Assembly: GCA_025175895.1 (NCBI GenBank)
Contig: CM045990.1
Coordinates: forward strand, 5,022,001 to 5,086,000
DNA: 64,000 nucleotides
Direction: 5' to 3'
From: Wurfbainia villosa
Lineage: Eukaryota > Streptophyta > Magnoliopsida > Zingiberales > Zingiberaceae
Position 1 is the first letter of the stretch, and the number at the start of each line of letters is the position of its first letter. The notes under the pieces were generated by a model. It worked only from the letters and a program-made list of their open reading frames with translations, had not been told where the DNA came from and searched no databases. The position numbers were made by a program, and so were the translations under genes. Below, piece after piece: positions 44,753 to 55,700 of the stretch.

Positions 44753-47073
44753 ATGGGTTGCTTTCCATGTTTCTCCAAGAAGAGCCAAAGGAAGGAAATT
44801 GCTCCCGACAAAAGCCTCGGAAAGGATAAATTGTCCATGAAGACGGCTGGTGAGCTTTCTTCATTATCCTGTTTTTGTTCTTTTTTATCTTATTGGACTC
44901 TGTTGTTCGACCTAACTATTGCATCGTCTTCCCTCTCAATTTAAGGTTAAAAATGGGCGAGAGAGAAAAAAAAAAAGAAGAATGCCCTCTTTCTGCCTTC
45001 CTAATTATATGGATGTCTAGGCTCCATCGTAAACTATTCATTTTGTATGCTGGAAGACGTATGGTTCTAAGCATTTTTTTTTTCCATTCCAACTTCATAC
45101 ATTTTATCGTTATTTTTATGTCTACTGCCTAGTGTTTGAACGAAAATGCTATCTAGGTTCTTCTGTGCATTTTGAACTAAATCTGAATTGGTAGAATTTT
45201 GAATGACAAAAAAAAAAATTATCTGAAAAAATAGTGCTTTATTTTTTCTCGTCAAAGACGGGCTGTAGATATATACTGTAGATTCTAAAAACAAAACAAA
45301 ACAGCATAATATCTTCTAGTTTATCAAACCGAACTTCTGATTTGGAACCTCAGGGATCTGTCAATGCAAAATTCTCTTCTACCCTAATTTCATTTATTCC
45401 CTTTGATAGCTAAAATTATTCAATGACTACTGGCAACATGTCTCTATAACATAATAGTTTGCCAAGAATGAAATGCTCATGATTGCAAATTCATCTTCAT
45501 AAGTTTTTGAAGGTGATAATATTCCTAGATAGTCAAGCTTAAACACTTAATTTGGATGCTAGGAATATAAATATAAACGATATTTCTTTAATGCTTGATT
45601 AACCATCTCCTTGCACTTTTTCGTCTTCACATTGTCTACTTCCGAACTTCCATTTCCCAGACTATGCGGAGAAGCCTTCTGCTGAAGCATCCCAAAGGGA
45701 TTCTGGCAAGGGTAACATTGCTGCACAAACATTTACATTTGAGGAGCTTGCATTAGCTACACAGAATTTTCAAGCTGAATGTCTCCTAGGTGAAGGAGGG
45801 TTCGGTAGAGTGTACAAAGGTTACCTTGAGAACACTGGACAGGTAAAATGGTAAATTAATCAAAGTGAAGCTTTTATTTGATATGGCATTCTTGCATCAT
45901 TAAAGATAGATCTTATTGTATGACAAGTTCACTGACATTGTTATGATCTGTTGTGTTTAGATAGTAGCTGTTAAACAGTTAAACAGGGCTGGTTTCCAAG
46001 GCAATAAAGAATTTGTTGTCGAAGTATTGATGCTTAGCCTCCTTCATCATCAAAATCTAGTCAAGCTTATTGGATACTGTGCTGATGGTGATCAAAGACT
46101 ACTGGTGTATGAGTTCATGCCTATGGGCTCTTTAGAAGATCATTTGCTCGGTATTAAAATCAGAACTTATTGAAGAATCCATACATTGCAGCAGCATGTT
46201 ATTCTTCATTTTAAAATTCATGCATCAAATTAATGTATGATAGGTTCTTACATTTGGGAATAAATAAATTTTCTCCACAGATATCTCACCCAATCAGAAA
46301 CTCCTGAGCTGGTACACAAGAATGAAAATAGCTTATGGTGCTGCTCAAGGGCTAGAGTATTTGCATGAGAAGGCAAACCCACCAGTGATCTTTCGTGACT
46401 TTAAATCTTCTAACATCCTTCTTGATCAAGATTTCAATGCCAAACTCTCTGATTTTGGTCTCGCAAAGCTAGTCCCTGCGGGGGATAAAGTTCATGTTTC
46501 TTCCAGGGTGATGGGAACAATTGGCTACTGTGCACCTGAGTATGCAAGAACAGGGCATCTAAGCTTGAAATCAGACGTGTATAGTTTTGGAGTAGTTTTG
46601 CTCGAGTTGATCACAGGAAGGAGGACCATAGATGCAACTAGGCCAACAAATGAACAGAATCTTGTTGCCTGGGTATGAAATCTACTAGATTTTTTTCCCT
46701 TTTTTTTTTCTAACAATTTTAGCTTCTGCATTGGACATCTTTGTATCGACAGCATGATTGCCAATTCTTTATATTATTTGTCATGACATTCCACTATCGC
46801 ATGTATTATTATGTTTTATCTGGCATATTTATATCTCAACAGGCAAAGCCAATGTTGGGAGACCAGAAGAGATTTCCCGAGCTAGTTGATCCACTTATAC
46901 ACGGGAATTATCCACCGAATGGCTTGAGCCAGGCAGTAGCTGTTGCTGCAATGTGTCTGCAACAAGAGGCTTCAGTTCGACCATCAATGGCCGATGTCGT
47001 TATTTCACTAAACTTTCTCAAAACACCATCAGGCAGTCCTGAGGTAGACCCTGCTCCCTCATCTCCAACATAA
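44753..47073 (+). CDS. Receptor-like cytoplasmic kinase, RLCK-VII / PBS1-like (363 aa, five exons)
   Basis: Exons 44753-44849, 45661-45842, 45961-46150, 46281-46672 and 46843-47073 join in phase to 1,092 bases (363 residues). All introns are GT-AG. The N-terminus MGCFPCF gives Gly2 for myristoylation and Cys3/Cys6 for palmitoylation, so the protein is likely at the plasma membrane. Kinase features: Gly loop GEGGFGRV (76-83), Lys98 in IVAVKQL, Glu114, RDFKSSN (Asp196), DFG (Asp214), CAPE (240-243), then SDVYSFGVVLLELITG and a short C-terminus. All catalytic residues are kept and it is an RD kinase, so it is probably active. RLCK-VII kinases relay signals from surface receptors in immunity and growth. 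The wording is nearest PBL27/PBS1-type members; the exact orthologue cannot be fixed. An in-frame ATG at 44702 would bury the lipid signal and has a poorer context. Confidence 0.95.
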
Positions 47074-47389
47074 AAAGCACAAACTAATCTAGGTTGACCG
47101 AAGCCAGAAGAGTATTCAAGGTGTCACAACTCTCAAGTTCTCCATGGTGTGCTTCGGACACTTACTGCTCAAGACTATTGGCAGGAATTGAGAGATTATG
47201 GAACCTGTTTGCTGAGCTTGTTTACTTCTCTATATCCATAGCTCTCACACACAATTGTGTAGCATATTGATTTAGACTTCAGGAAAAGTGCAGAAAACCT
47301 GGACTCTTAAGGAGCTGCCGTGTTGGAAACTTGTGAAACTCAGGTCATATGAATAGTGGAGTTATGCTAAATTGTTCATAAAATGTTCC

Positions 47390-47395
47390 AATAAA
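47390..47395 (+). terminator. Putative poly(A) signal of the kinase gene
   Basis: AATAAA about 320 bases after the stop codon, in AT-rich sequence. Plausible by position only. Confidence 0.4.
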
Positions 47396-49557
47396 TTGTC
47401 TGACAGATATGGACTATGAATTTACTTTAGTTTGTAAATAATCAGAAACATAAATGGTACTAGTTAATGGGAAAAATTGTTAAGGTCTCCCCTACATAGG
47501 CGCATTTATCTTTATAATCTTAGTATCGTCTTTTACATCTATGATTTTTGTGTTTTTACGCTTACAGCCCTAATGATCTAGAAATACATCGAATTATAGA
47601 ACCTCTCAGACTTGTTAGTAAAGTTAACTATCTATTAGAGCTAACAAAAAAAATGGTGGTCTACATGCATTGCATATTATTTTCTAAATAAAGTATCAAT
47701 CAATTTTCCATCTTTTGACTATTTATGGAAGACTAGGTTTGGTCTAGAAACGATCACTTGTTAATGGAACCATAATTATGTACTCTAACTCTATGTTTGA
47801 TTTGACCTTTATTGTTTGATTCATTCTCTTCTAACATATTAGGTTGCCTCCCAAAAGTCTACACGAGAGGATAAACAATTAGCACAAGTGATAGAATTGG
47901 CTTAAAGAGTAAGAATTAATCTCTGAGGACTGTAAAATTATTTGGAGTGTATTCTTTAGCCGTGCTATTTTTAATTGGATAAAAATATCTTTTTTAATTT
48001 ATTTTTCATATAATGATTGTAGAATCAATCGGTAGGAGTTATCAGGGTGACAAATTTCATCTTTTGTCCTAAGATTGTCTCCCAAAAGAATAAAATACTA
48101 TTATAGTGAGGAAAACTTATCTACTCTACGATATTGTATGTCTAGTATAAGTGACTATGGTTATAATTAAAAAAAAAATCCTTTGAGTATGAGATACATC
48201 ATAAATTTTTAAAATTGTGTCCTCATATTTATTATATAGTGCTTTGAAGATTTGACCAATCATCTTAATGTCTACTTATGGCATGTCTAGTAACAACTAT
48301 ATTATTCTTCTCAATCAATAATTTATACTCAAGTGAGATAATTAATTTCCTTGTCTTGACATTTATTTGCTAAACGACTGCTCAAGTATATTATGTTTTT
48401 TCGGGATGACTTGTTGGCTAGAACAGTATTGATATTGGTATAGATGGATAGGAGTCAATTTTCGATGTAGAATCTAAAATTCTCATTCGGACTCCGAAGT
48501 CCTCACTCTTCTGACCAACGGATCAAGGGCATAATCCCTCGTGATTTATTTCTCTTCAACATTATCGAAGGATCGACGATCAAAAATGTTGAATGCGAAT
48601 GTAATCATTTTTTGTTACAAAAATATATTGTGCAACTCGAGGAGCAGGGTAAATAGACACGCTTTGGGTAGATTTTTTTATTATTATTATTTTTCATTTT
48701 ACTTTTTCTATAAGTAGATTAGTATACCACTAAAATATAGGAAGAAAAATGGAATAAAATAAAAAATTACATAGAGTAAGTAAATTTTATATGAATTGGA
48801 GCTTAGGATTCCTAGTCACGGTTTATGATCGTTTCACTTTAGTAACTTTGCTATTTTTTTTTTACTAAATATCTTCTAGAAGTGAAGACATTTCTTATGG
48901 TATTTTTTTATTTATAATCAATATAAAAAAATAAAAATAATACAAAGATAATTGATGAAATGAATGACTTGTTGTTATAGAACATTATAAATTGCTCACC
49001 TTATTTGGATATATATCCATTTCGTCGATTGGCTAATTTTAGTTGACTAAAGTGAATAAAATTTGATATTAAATTTTTGTTTATTAATCAATTAATTTAT
49101 TATTTTTAATTGACTATCCATTTTAATCAACTAGCTTACTATATTTGGACATCTTTATTGGATAGAATTCATAATCAAATTTTATGTTGATATTTTGGTT
49201 GACTATTCTTTATGATAGTCCAAAATATCAATTCTAGTCAATTAGACTGAATGAAATTCAAAGTCCAAAATTCTATTGCCATTTTGGTCAACCAAACTAT
49301 CACTTTTCAAAGACAAATTATTTTATTTTTATTTTCAGTAATGTAAGTGTTTGGACTTCACTGATTAATCTTGGAGGAATGTAACCTTTTCTCTACTTCA
49401 TGCAACTAATTAATTTGATTGATTAGATGTCACTTTTGGTTGAAAATTCTAATTCTAAGCAAAATAAATTTGTTTTTAATTCTCATATAATGAGGTTCAA
49501 ACTTGCAACCTCAAAGATGACAATCTGATTTCCTATTGACCAAACTACACAGTGTGA
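47396..49557. other. AT-rich intergenic region downstream of the kinase
   Basis: 2.2 kb without a gene, transposon domain or clear repeat that I can recognise. Short poly-A/T tracts are frequent. Confidence 0.6.
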
Positions 49558-50180
49558 TGGTGTTCACTTCTTCGGCCTGTCAAGATCTCTCTTCCTTTTT
49601 TTGTGAATCGTTGGATCTATCATTAGAGAAAGTTAAAGATGAGATAAAGAGATATTTTCCTCTTGATTCGCCTCGGATCCTTGAAATAGAGCTAGATCTA
49701 TCACTTTGTGAGGAGGGTTAGAGATGAGTCAACTTCCCAGCACAATCACTCCGACACTCAAGTCAGTAAGAGTATGAAGAAAAAATGTAATGCAGAAAGA
49801 ATGAAAGAAGGAGTGAAAAGAAGATCTTTGAGGTATCGAATACCGAAGAAAAAATTATTCCTCGCTTCCTTTCACTTCTACTCATTTTATAGATGATTCA
49901 TCCTGCCTTCTCCCTGGGGTGAATTTACTTTAATACCCTTTGCCAAGTTGTCGATTATAATTGCTTTTCTCGCTTCGATTCAAAATATCTTCTTCAAATG
50001 CTTCATACACCTTATGTTTCCCTGCCATGTAATAATTAAACAAAATATAGAAATAAATGAGTAAATATATTAAATCAATCATCTTCAACCTCCTCCTACC
50101 ACTTCCCACACTCCAGAATACCACTGCCCCCCCTTATTTCTCCATATTCAGCAAGAAACTATGAAACTCATAAATGGTTC
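49558..50180 (-). repeat. LTR-like inverted repeat, right copy
   Basis: Reverse-complement match to 42862-43464. It begins TGGTGTTCACTTC and carries a minus-strand TATA box at 49885-49891. ORFs 49536-49721, 49708-49896 and 49930-50124 lie inside it and are not genes. It continues to the right into the 20-bp array. Confidence 0.8.
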
Positions 50181-50182
50181 GG

Positions 50183-50715
50183 GAAATGAACATACTGCTC
50201 AAGAAATGGACATACAACTCAGGAAATGAACATACTATTCGGGAAATGAACATACCGCTCAGAAAATGAACATACTGTTTGGGAAATAAACATACTATTC
50301 GGGAAATATACTAACCGCTCGGGATTTCACATAGACTACTCTGTCGATGCCATATTAAACACTGATCAACATTGCCCCTGCTCACCCCTTCAGAGCTCGG
50401 AAAATACATACACTGCTCGAGAAATATATATACTGCTCGGAAAACACATGTACTGCTTGGGAAAAGCACTTACTGCCCTGTCAACACCACACTTCACTTT
50501 TGAACAATACTGCACTACTCTTCCTTACTGGGCTCAAGAATCCCATACACTACTCGGGAAGTAAACATATTGCTTGAAAATTGCACTTACTGTCCTGTCA
50601 ACACCATACTTCCCTTCTGAACAATACTGCACAACTTTTCCTTACCGAACTTGGGAATCTCATACATTGCTTGGGAAGTAAACATACTGTTCGGAAATTG
50701 CCTAAACTGCCCAGG
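50183..50715. repeat. Degenerate 20-bp tandem repeats, partly organised in 117-bp units
   Basis: Units of the form GAAATGAACATACTGCTCGG recur every 20 bases at 50183-50322, again at about 50395-50474, and in pairs later. A longer unit containing CTGTCAACACCA recurs about 117 bases apart (50478 and 50595). The left inverted repeat is cut by Copia-B exactly where this array would begin. Confidence 0.8.
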
Positions 50716-51290
50716 AAAAGCTTTAATCTGATCAGCAAAATACCCTGACCCCATTATAAGTTTTCCCTCTTTAGTAAAACTGAAGAGCGAAGTTGAGTAA
50801 AATTTTATAAGTAAGGAGATAAAAAATTATATAGACTATTCTGTCAAACAACACTTCTGAATACAGTTACTCTGTTTACCCCTACTTTGCTCGGGCGCCC
50901 CATATACTGCTCCGGAATCATCCATACTTCCCAGGAACAAAAACTTCTCTGCCGTAACCTCCAATAACAAAAAATTTTCTACTTTAACTGCAAACACCAA
51001 AAGACCTCACTGCCTTAACTAAAAACCCCCACACGCATCATAAATTCCCCCTCTTTAGTGAAACTGAAGAGCAAAGTAAAGTAAAGTAAAGTTTCACAAG
51101 TGTTCACTAATATAGATTATGCCATCAACCATAAGGTGTCACAGTAAACACAAGTCCTTAACCTCTCTGGCGCAGGGCCCTAAACTCTCCTGATAGGCGC
51201 TGGGCCTTAAACTCTCATGTCAGGCACTAGGCCTCGTTAGCATTTACCTGCCCATTATAACTGGCATTATAGTTTCTAGTGGGGGGAAGG
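50716..51290. other. Repeat-rich spacer before the long-LTR Gypsy
   Basis: No gene. Two copies of a segment with CCCTCTTTAGTRAAACTGAA lie at about 50765 and 51049, and three loose 27-bp units with GCGCTGGGCCTTAAACTCTC lie at about 51168-51238. The array and these repeats may be the outer part of the same LTR-like element as 49558-50180. Confidence 0.5.
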
Positions 51291-54200
51291 TGTCACACCC
51301 CGAGAGCATGCCGTGCCGAAAAGCAAACGGATGGCACCTCCCCTGTATGTGACAATATTTCGGGTTAATAGAAGGCCCGTAGGCCACAACAACAACAACA
51401 TATATATATATATATAAAAACATAACAACATAACGAAACACATCGGAAACTAATACGACATACCCATAACCATACATATACCATACAACCACACATCATG
51501 CATACCGGTATGATTAACACCAGAACATAAAGTAATCTCGTCAAAATCCACACCAATATGTGCGTACATCACATAACACATAACACCATGAAAACTCAGA
51601 ATACATAATAAGACATACGGAAAACCCAAAAACCCGGACTCTCGGAGTTGAGATGAGACGATGTCAGCCAACGGTGCTCCAAGTCCATCACGAAGTCGGC
51701 TATCTGTTACCTGAGCGACAGAAAAACTCAGGGTCCGTGGTGGTGAGTAAAACTCAGCAGGTAATAGAAAAACATGTATATATCAAATATCACATGTAAT
51801 TCAATAACATAATCTAGAGGTACAACAGGTATATCAGCATAGTATATAAATACAAGCATATACCGTCTAACCAGATGAAAACATAAAAAGCAGACATACC
51901 TAAAAGTTTGCTACGCTACTCTGATCCAACCTGAGCATATATCCAACATATATATAGGAGGAAGAGTAATACCAACTCACAATACTACAGGTTAAGGTAC
52001 CTAATAGTCTGTCCAACACATATACAAATATCCGACACAATCGTATAACAGATGCAAGAAGCATGTATGAATATGATGTACAACCAAATGCAGCAAGCAT
52101 AGTACAATCAAATGCAACATCACAATAAGCATATATATATAAACTGCATCTATATATATATTAATCACAACCATCTATATATATATATATATATATACAC
52201 ATACATGCATATATGTATATATATATATGGTAATATGCAAAGCGCCATAAAATACGACAATGCAGCATGCATGGTCATGCCTGCTCACCCCTACTCGCTA
52301 CCACGACTCCAGTGTGGCCTAGGTAGCACGACATGACAACTGTCCCAACTCAACACCAACCACCGCTCTAGAGTGGCCGAGTGAGCAGTATGATCAAGTA
52401 GCATATGAGCGTAAAGAGCTCGCTACACAACGAGGGTCTCTGCTGCTGGCCACTCCGACTGACACTACCAATGAGTGGTCAAGTGCAATGCACCCAGAAC
52501 AACTGCATGTAACTCCAACTACCACCATCTATAGTGGTAGAGTACGACACAACAAATGCTCTGCCCTCGCACCAGTTACTCCTCGGGGAGTAACCTAGGA
52601 GGCAAGATGACTGATGACTCTCTCAACCCCAAGGAAGACTATGTCGTCAGAATGCATGCAAATGACATGAATGTGTTGTCACACGTACAACCATCTACCA
52701 CAGACTCTCTGTTCAATAAAGAGTCGTACCCATCTGATCAATACACTCTCTATCCTGTAGAGAGTCATACTCAACTGATCGACATACTCTCTATCCTGTA
52801 GAGAGCCATACTCAACTGATCATAACTCTCTATCTAATAGAGAGTTATACTCAACTGATCGACACACTCTTTATCATGTAGAGAGTCGTAATCGACTAAT
52901 CATATCAAGATGGGATCACCGGTCTACAGTGACACACTAATCACCCTTCACTTAATCATTACGCAACACATGATTGGTAATAAGTATGCAACCTAAGGGT
53001 ACTAGAATTTACCCTAGGTTCAAGATATTATCTACCTACGGATGACCTTTTTACCCAATTTTATAGTCAGGTTGTCATCCAGATATTACAATTTGTACTT
53101 AACTAAACAAATTCTAGGTTACTTACATCACCTATATATATAACTCCTAATCATGATAAAATCAAACATGATAGAAACAATGGAGTTAACAACCAACGGT
53201 AAAGTATCAAGCGCAAGAGTAAATAAGAACAGAGTCAAGGTAACATGATCATATAAGATGATAATGCATCTAAATTTGTATGCATTAAAACTACCTAACC
53301 AGGGTAGAAATTACCCACCTGCTTTGTAGACACCAATCGTCTTCACATCCGTGAATATCTGCCTTGTATCAATGTCCTATACAATAGCATACAGATTTAA
53401 TTAAGTGTTGACTTCATCTAATACCTAATTTAACACCTAATCCTTTAGTGATTTAATCTCATCCCATTATCTACATCAAGCATTAAGATCCAAACTCACC
53501 TGGTTATGCTTCAATCACACAATCTCCTTGTCCACCTGATAGCACCCAATCTGAATCAATTAACCTCATTCGTCCATACCAGTGAACCCAAAAGCATAAC
53601 CAGCTACACCTATACAATTCATTAAAAATTACTTACTGAACTAACAATTAACTGTAGAACATAGCACACATCCATCAATTATTCAAATCCAAGATTACCT
53701 AGCTCCTTGCTTCAATCAGACCGAAGTCCAATCAATTGAATTGGAGACAAACCCCACAATGGTCTGCCTTATCCCTGCTACACGCAAAACAACCCAAATC
53801 CCTGTCCAAAACACACCACAATCTGTAATCTAGGAAACAACAAGACGGCTAAGAAATTACCCATAGATGTGAGAGTAGATCATCGGGTAAAACTCTCACG
53901 ATCGACCGACAAAAGCTGTTGAACAACACCGGCGTTGCATTGCTACCAGAACACACGATGGTTGTTGTTGTTCACTGAGGTACAGATGGTTGCGATGTTC
54001 ACAGAAACAGCCAAGGAACAAGATGGATCCCGCAGTGATCAAATGCACCGTGCAACTGATCGGACCATACCCCTCCTTCCCATCTTTCGATCTCATGGTG
54101 GAATCCCTAACCAGGGCGTCTGCTGACACATCACCAACCACAGGCCTTTATGGCATAGGAAGCCTCCAGTGTGAGTGGATACCAAGAAAGATCGAGGAAT

Positions 54201-54832
54201 AAGAAATCAACCGGTCAGGCTTTAGAGAGAAGAACGATCTGCGACAGTGTTTGATCTACTTCGGCGATCTAGGGAAAAAGAAGACGATCGTCGGTGATGG
54301 AGCAATGGCCAGGTCTGGCGGCGACGAGTGGCCAGACAGCAGAGTCCGGCCGCAGGTGACGGCGGCGATCGTGGCTACAACTCGCTGGCGATGAAGCGAA
54401 GCGGCGACAAGACGAAGCGGAGAGCAACGCTGGCGCCAAGGCAATCGACAAGGCTGAAAGCACCACCATTGTTCGTCCGACACCGAAGATGAGGGGAAGA
54501 AAGGGGAGCGAAAGCGGTGAGGAATCGAGAGGAATCACGATCTAGATTTGAGGAGACCAAGATCGAGAGGAGGAGAAGTAGAAATTGCGATGGAAATGAG
54601 GGAAAACAGAAGAAACGACTCGGGCCACGTTAAATGAAGAGACGAGTGAGTTTTTTTAACGCTAAGTGGTTGAGATAACCTAGATCAAATCCGAGCTAAT
54701 CCAACTTGACCCAATGCCCATTTAGACTTTAATTTTCCTCCTAAACGATCATACCAATCCCTTTTAATTTCAGAAAAATTCCACAAGAATAATTCCCAAT
54801 TAAAAAGGGATTTTTTTTCTCGATATCTTACA
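51291..54832 (-). repeat. Long LTR, left copy (3,542 bp)
   Basis: Starts TGTCACACCCCGAG and ends CGATATCTTACA. It pairs with 59152-63746 throughout. It includes TA runs (52170-52230), the 40-bp repeat block at 52746-52905 and a GC-rich part at about 54280-54560. Confidence 0.92.
52746..52905. repeat. About 40-bp tandem repeat with hairpin core, four copies
   Basis: Each unit holds CTCTCTATCCTGTAGAGAG or a variant, a 7-bp inverted repeat, followed by a TACTCAACTGATC segment. Starts at 52746, 52787, 52826 and 52867. The same block recurs in the right LTR from 60567 to about 60725. Confidence 0.85.
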
Positions 54833-55009
54833 TTCTCCTTGGTCCCAAAATTTAATACTTAAGCACCACGAGTAAGCACTATCATACTCAAGTACTTCGA
54901 GAAAAGTAAGGCAGCTCCAGTAACCCTGTGAGAGTATTGAGCTCGAATATTATTTTTCAGCTCTCATACAAGTCTCTAACATCAATTACCTATACTCCCA
55001 ACATACCTT

Positions 55010-55700
55010 CTATAGTCTGTATAATACACTCGTTGGCCCCAATTGTCGTCGTTCCCCGACTTCCTCGCAAAACACAGGAGATCTACAGGGTCTACCGTAT
55101 AGGGCCTCAGAAGGAGTCATCTGAATGGAGGAGTGATATTTGTTCTTATAGTCAAATTCCACTAAAGGAATGTGATTCTCCCAACTACCTCCATAATCTA
55201 TGACACAAGATCTTAATAGATCCTCCAGAGTCTGAATGTTACGCTCATACTGTCCATCTGTCTTCGGGTGGAACGTTGTACAGAGTTGAAGCTCTGTGCC
55301 CATGGTCTGTTGCCGACTCTGTCAAAATCGCGGGTCTCTATCAGACATAGTACTCAAAGGTACGTCATGCAATCTGATAATCTCTTGGCAATACAACGCT
55401 GTCGGACGACCCAATGGGTACGACCCACGAATAGAAAGGAAATGAGCTGATTTGGTCAGTCGATCCACAATCACCCAAATCACATCATGCCCTTTACGGT
55501 TCTAGGCAATCCCGCAATGAGAATCCATCGTGATATGCTCCCACTTCCGTTCCGGAATCAGAATTTTCCTGGAGCAATCCAGCGAGTTTCTGATGTTCAT
55601 CCTTCACCTACTGGCATACTAAACATCGAGCAACAAGTCTGCAATACCTCTCTTCATACCGTTCCACCAGTATCAACGTTTCAAATATCGGTACATCCAT
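55010..55700 (-). pseudogene. Gypsy integrase remnant
   Basis: The frame 55010-55303 has TFHPKTDGQYERN and SEALYGRPCRSP, the end of a Gypsy integrase core with its Glu. To its right SDRD (55330-55349) and, in broken frames, a zinc-region-like stretch can be read. Several frameshifts and stops separate the pieces. It shows that the element is a Ty3/Gypsy on the minus strand. Confidence 0.85.

Noticed and set aside
49536..50124. ORFs near the right end of the gene island that could be small genes
   Set aside because: They lie across or within the inverted LTR-like repeat and are not open in the left copy.
51270..51290. Purine tract AGTGGGGGGAAGG before TGTCACACC, suggesting a plus-strand LTR start
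   Set aside because: Integrase sense, the primer site at 59130-59145 and the purine tract at 63747 all put this element on the minus strand, so the match is likely a coincidence of the flank.
53896..54560. ORFs in the GC-rich part of the long LTR (for example 54269-54538)
   Set aside because: Equivalent positions in the right LTR (62784-63329) carry indels that change frame; no conserved protein is indicated.
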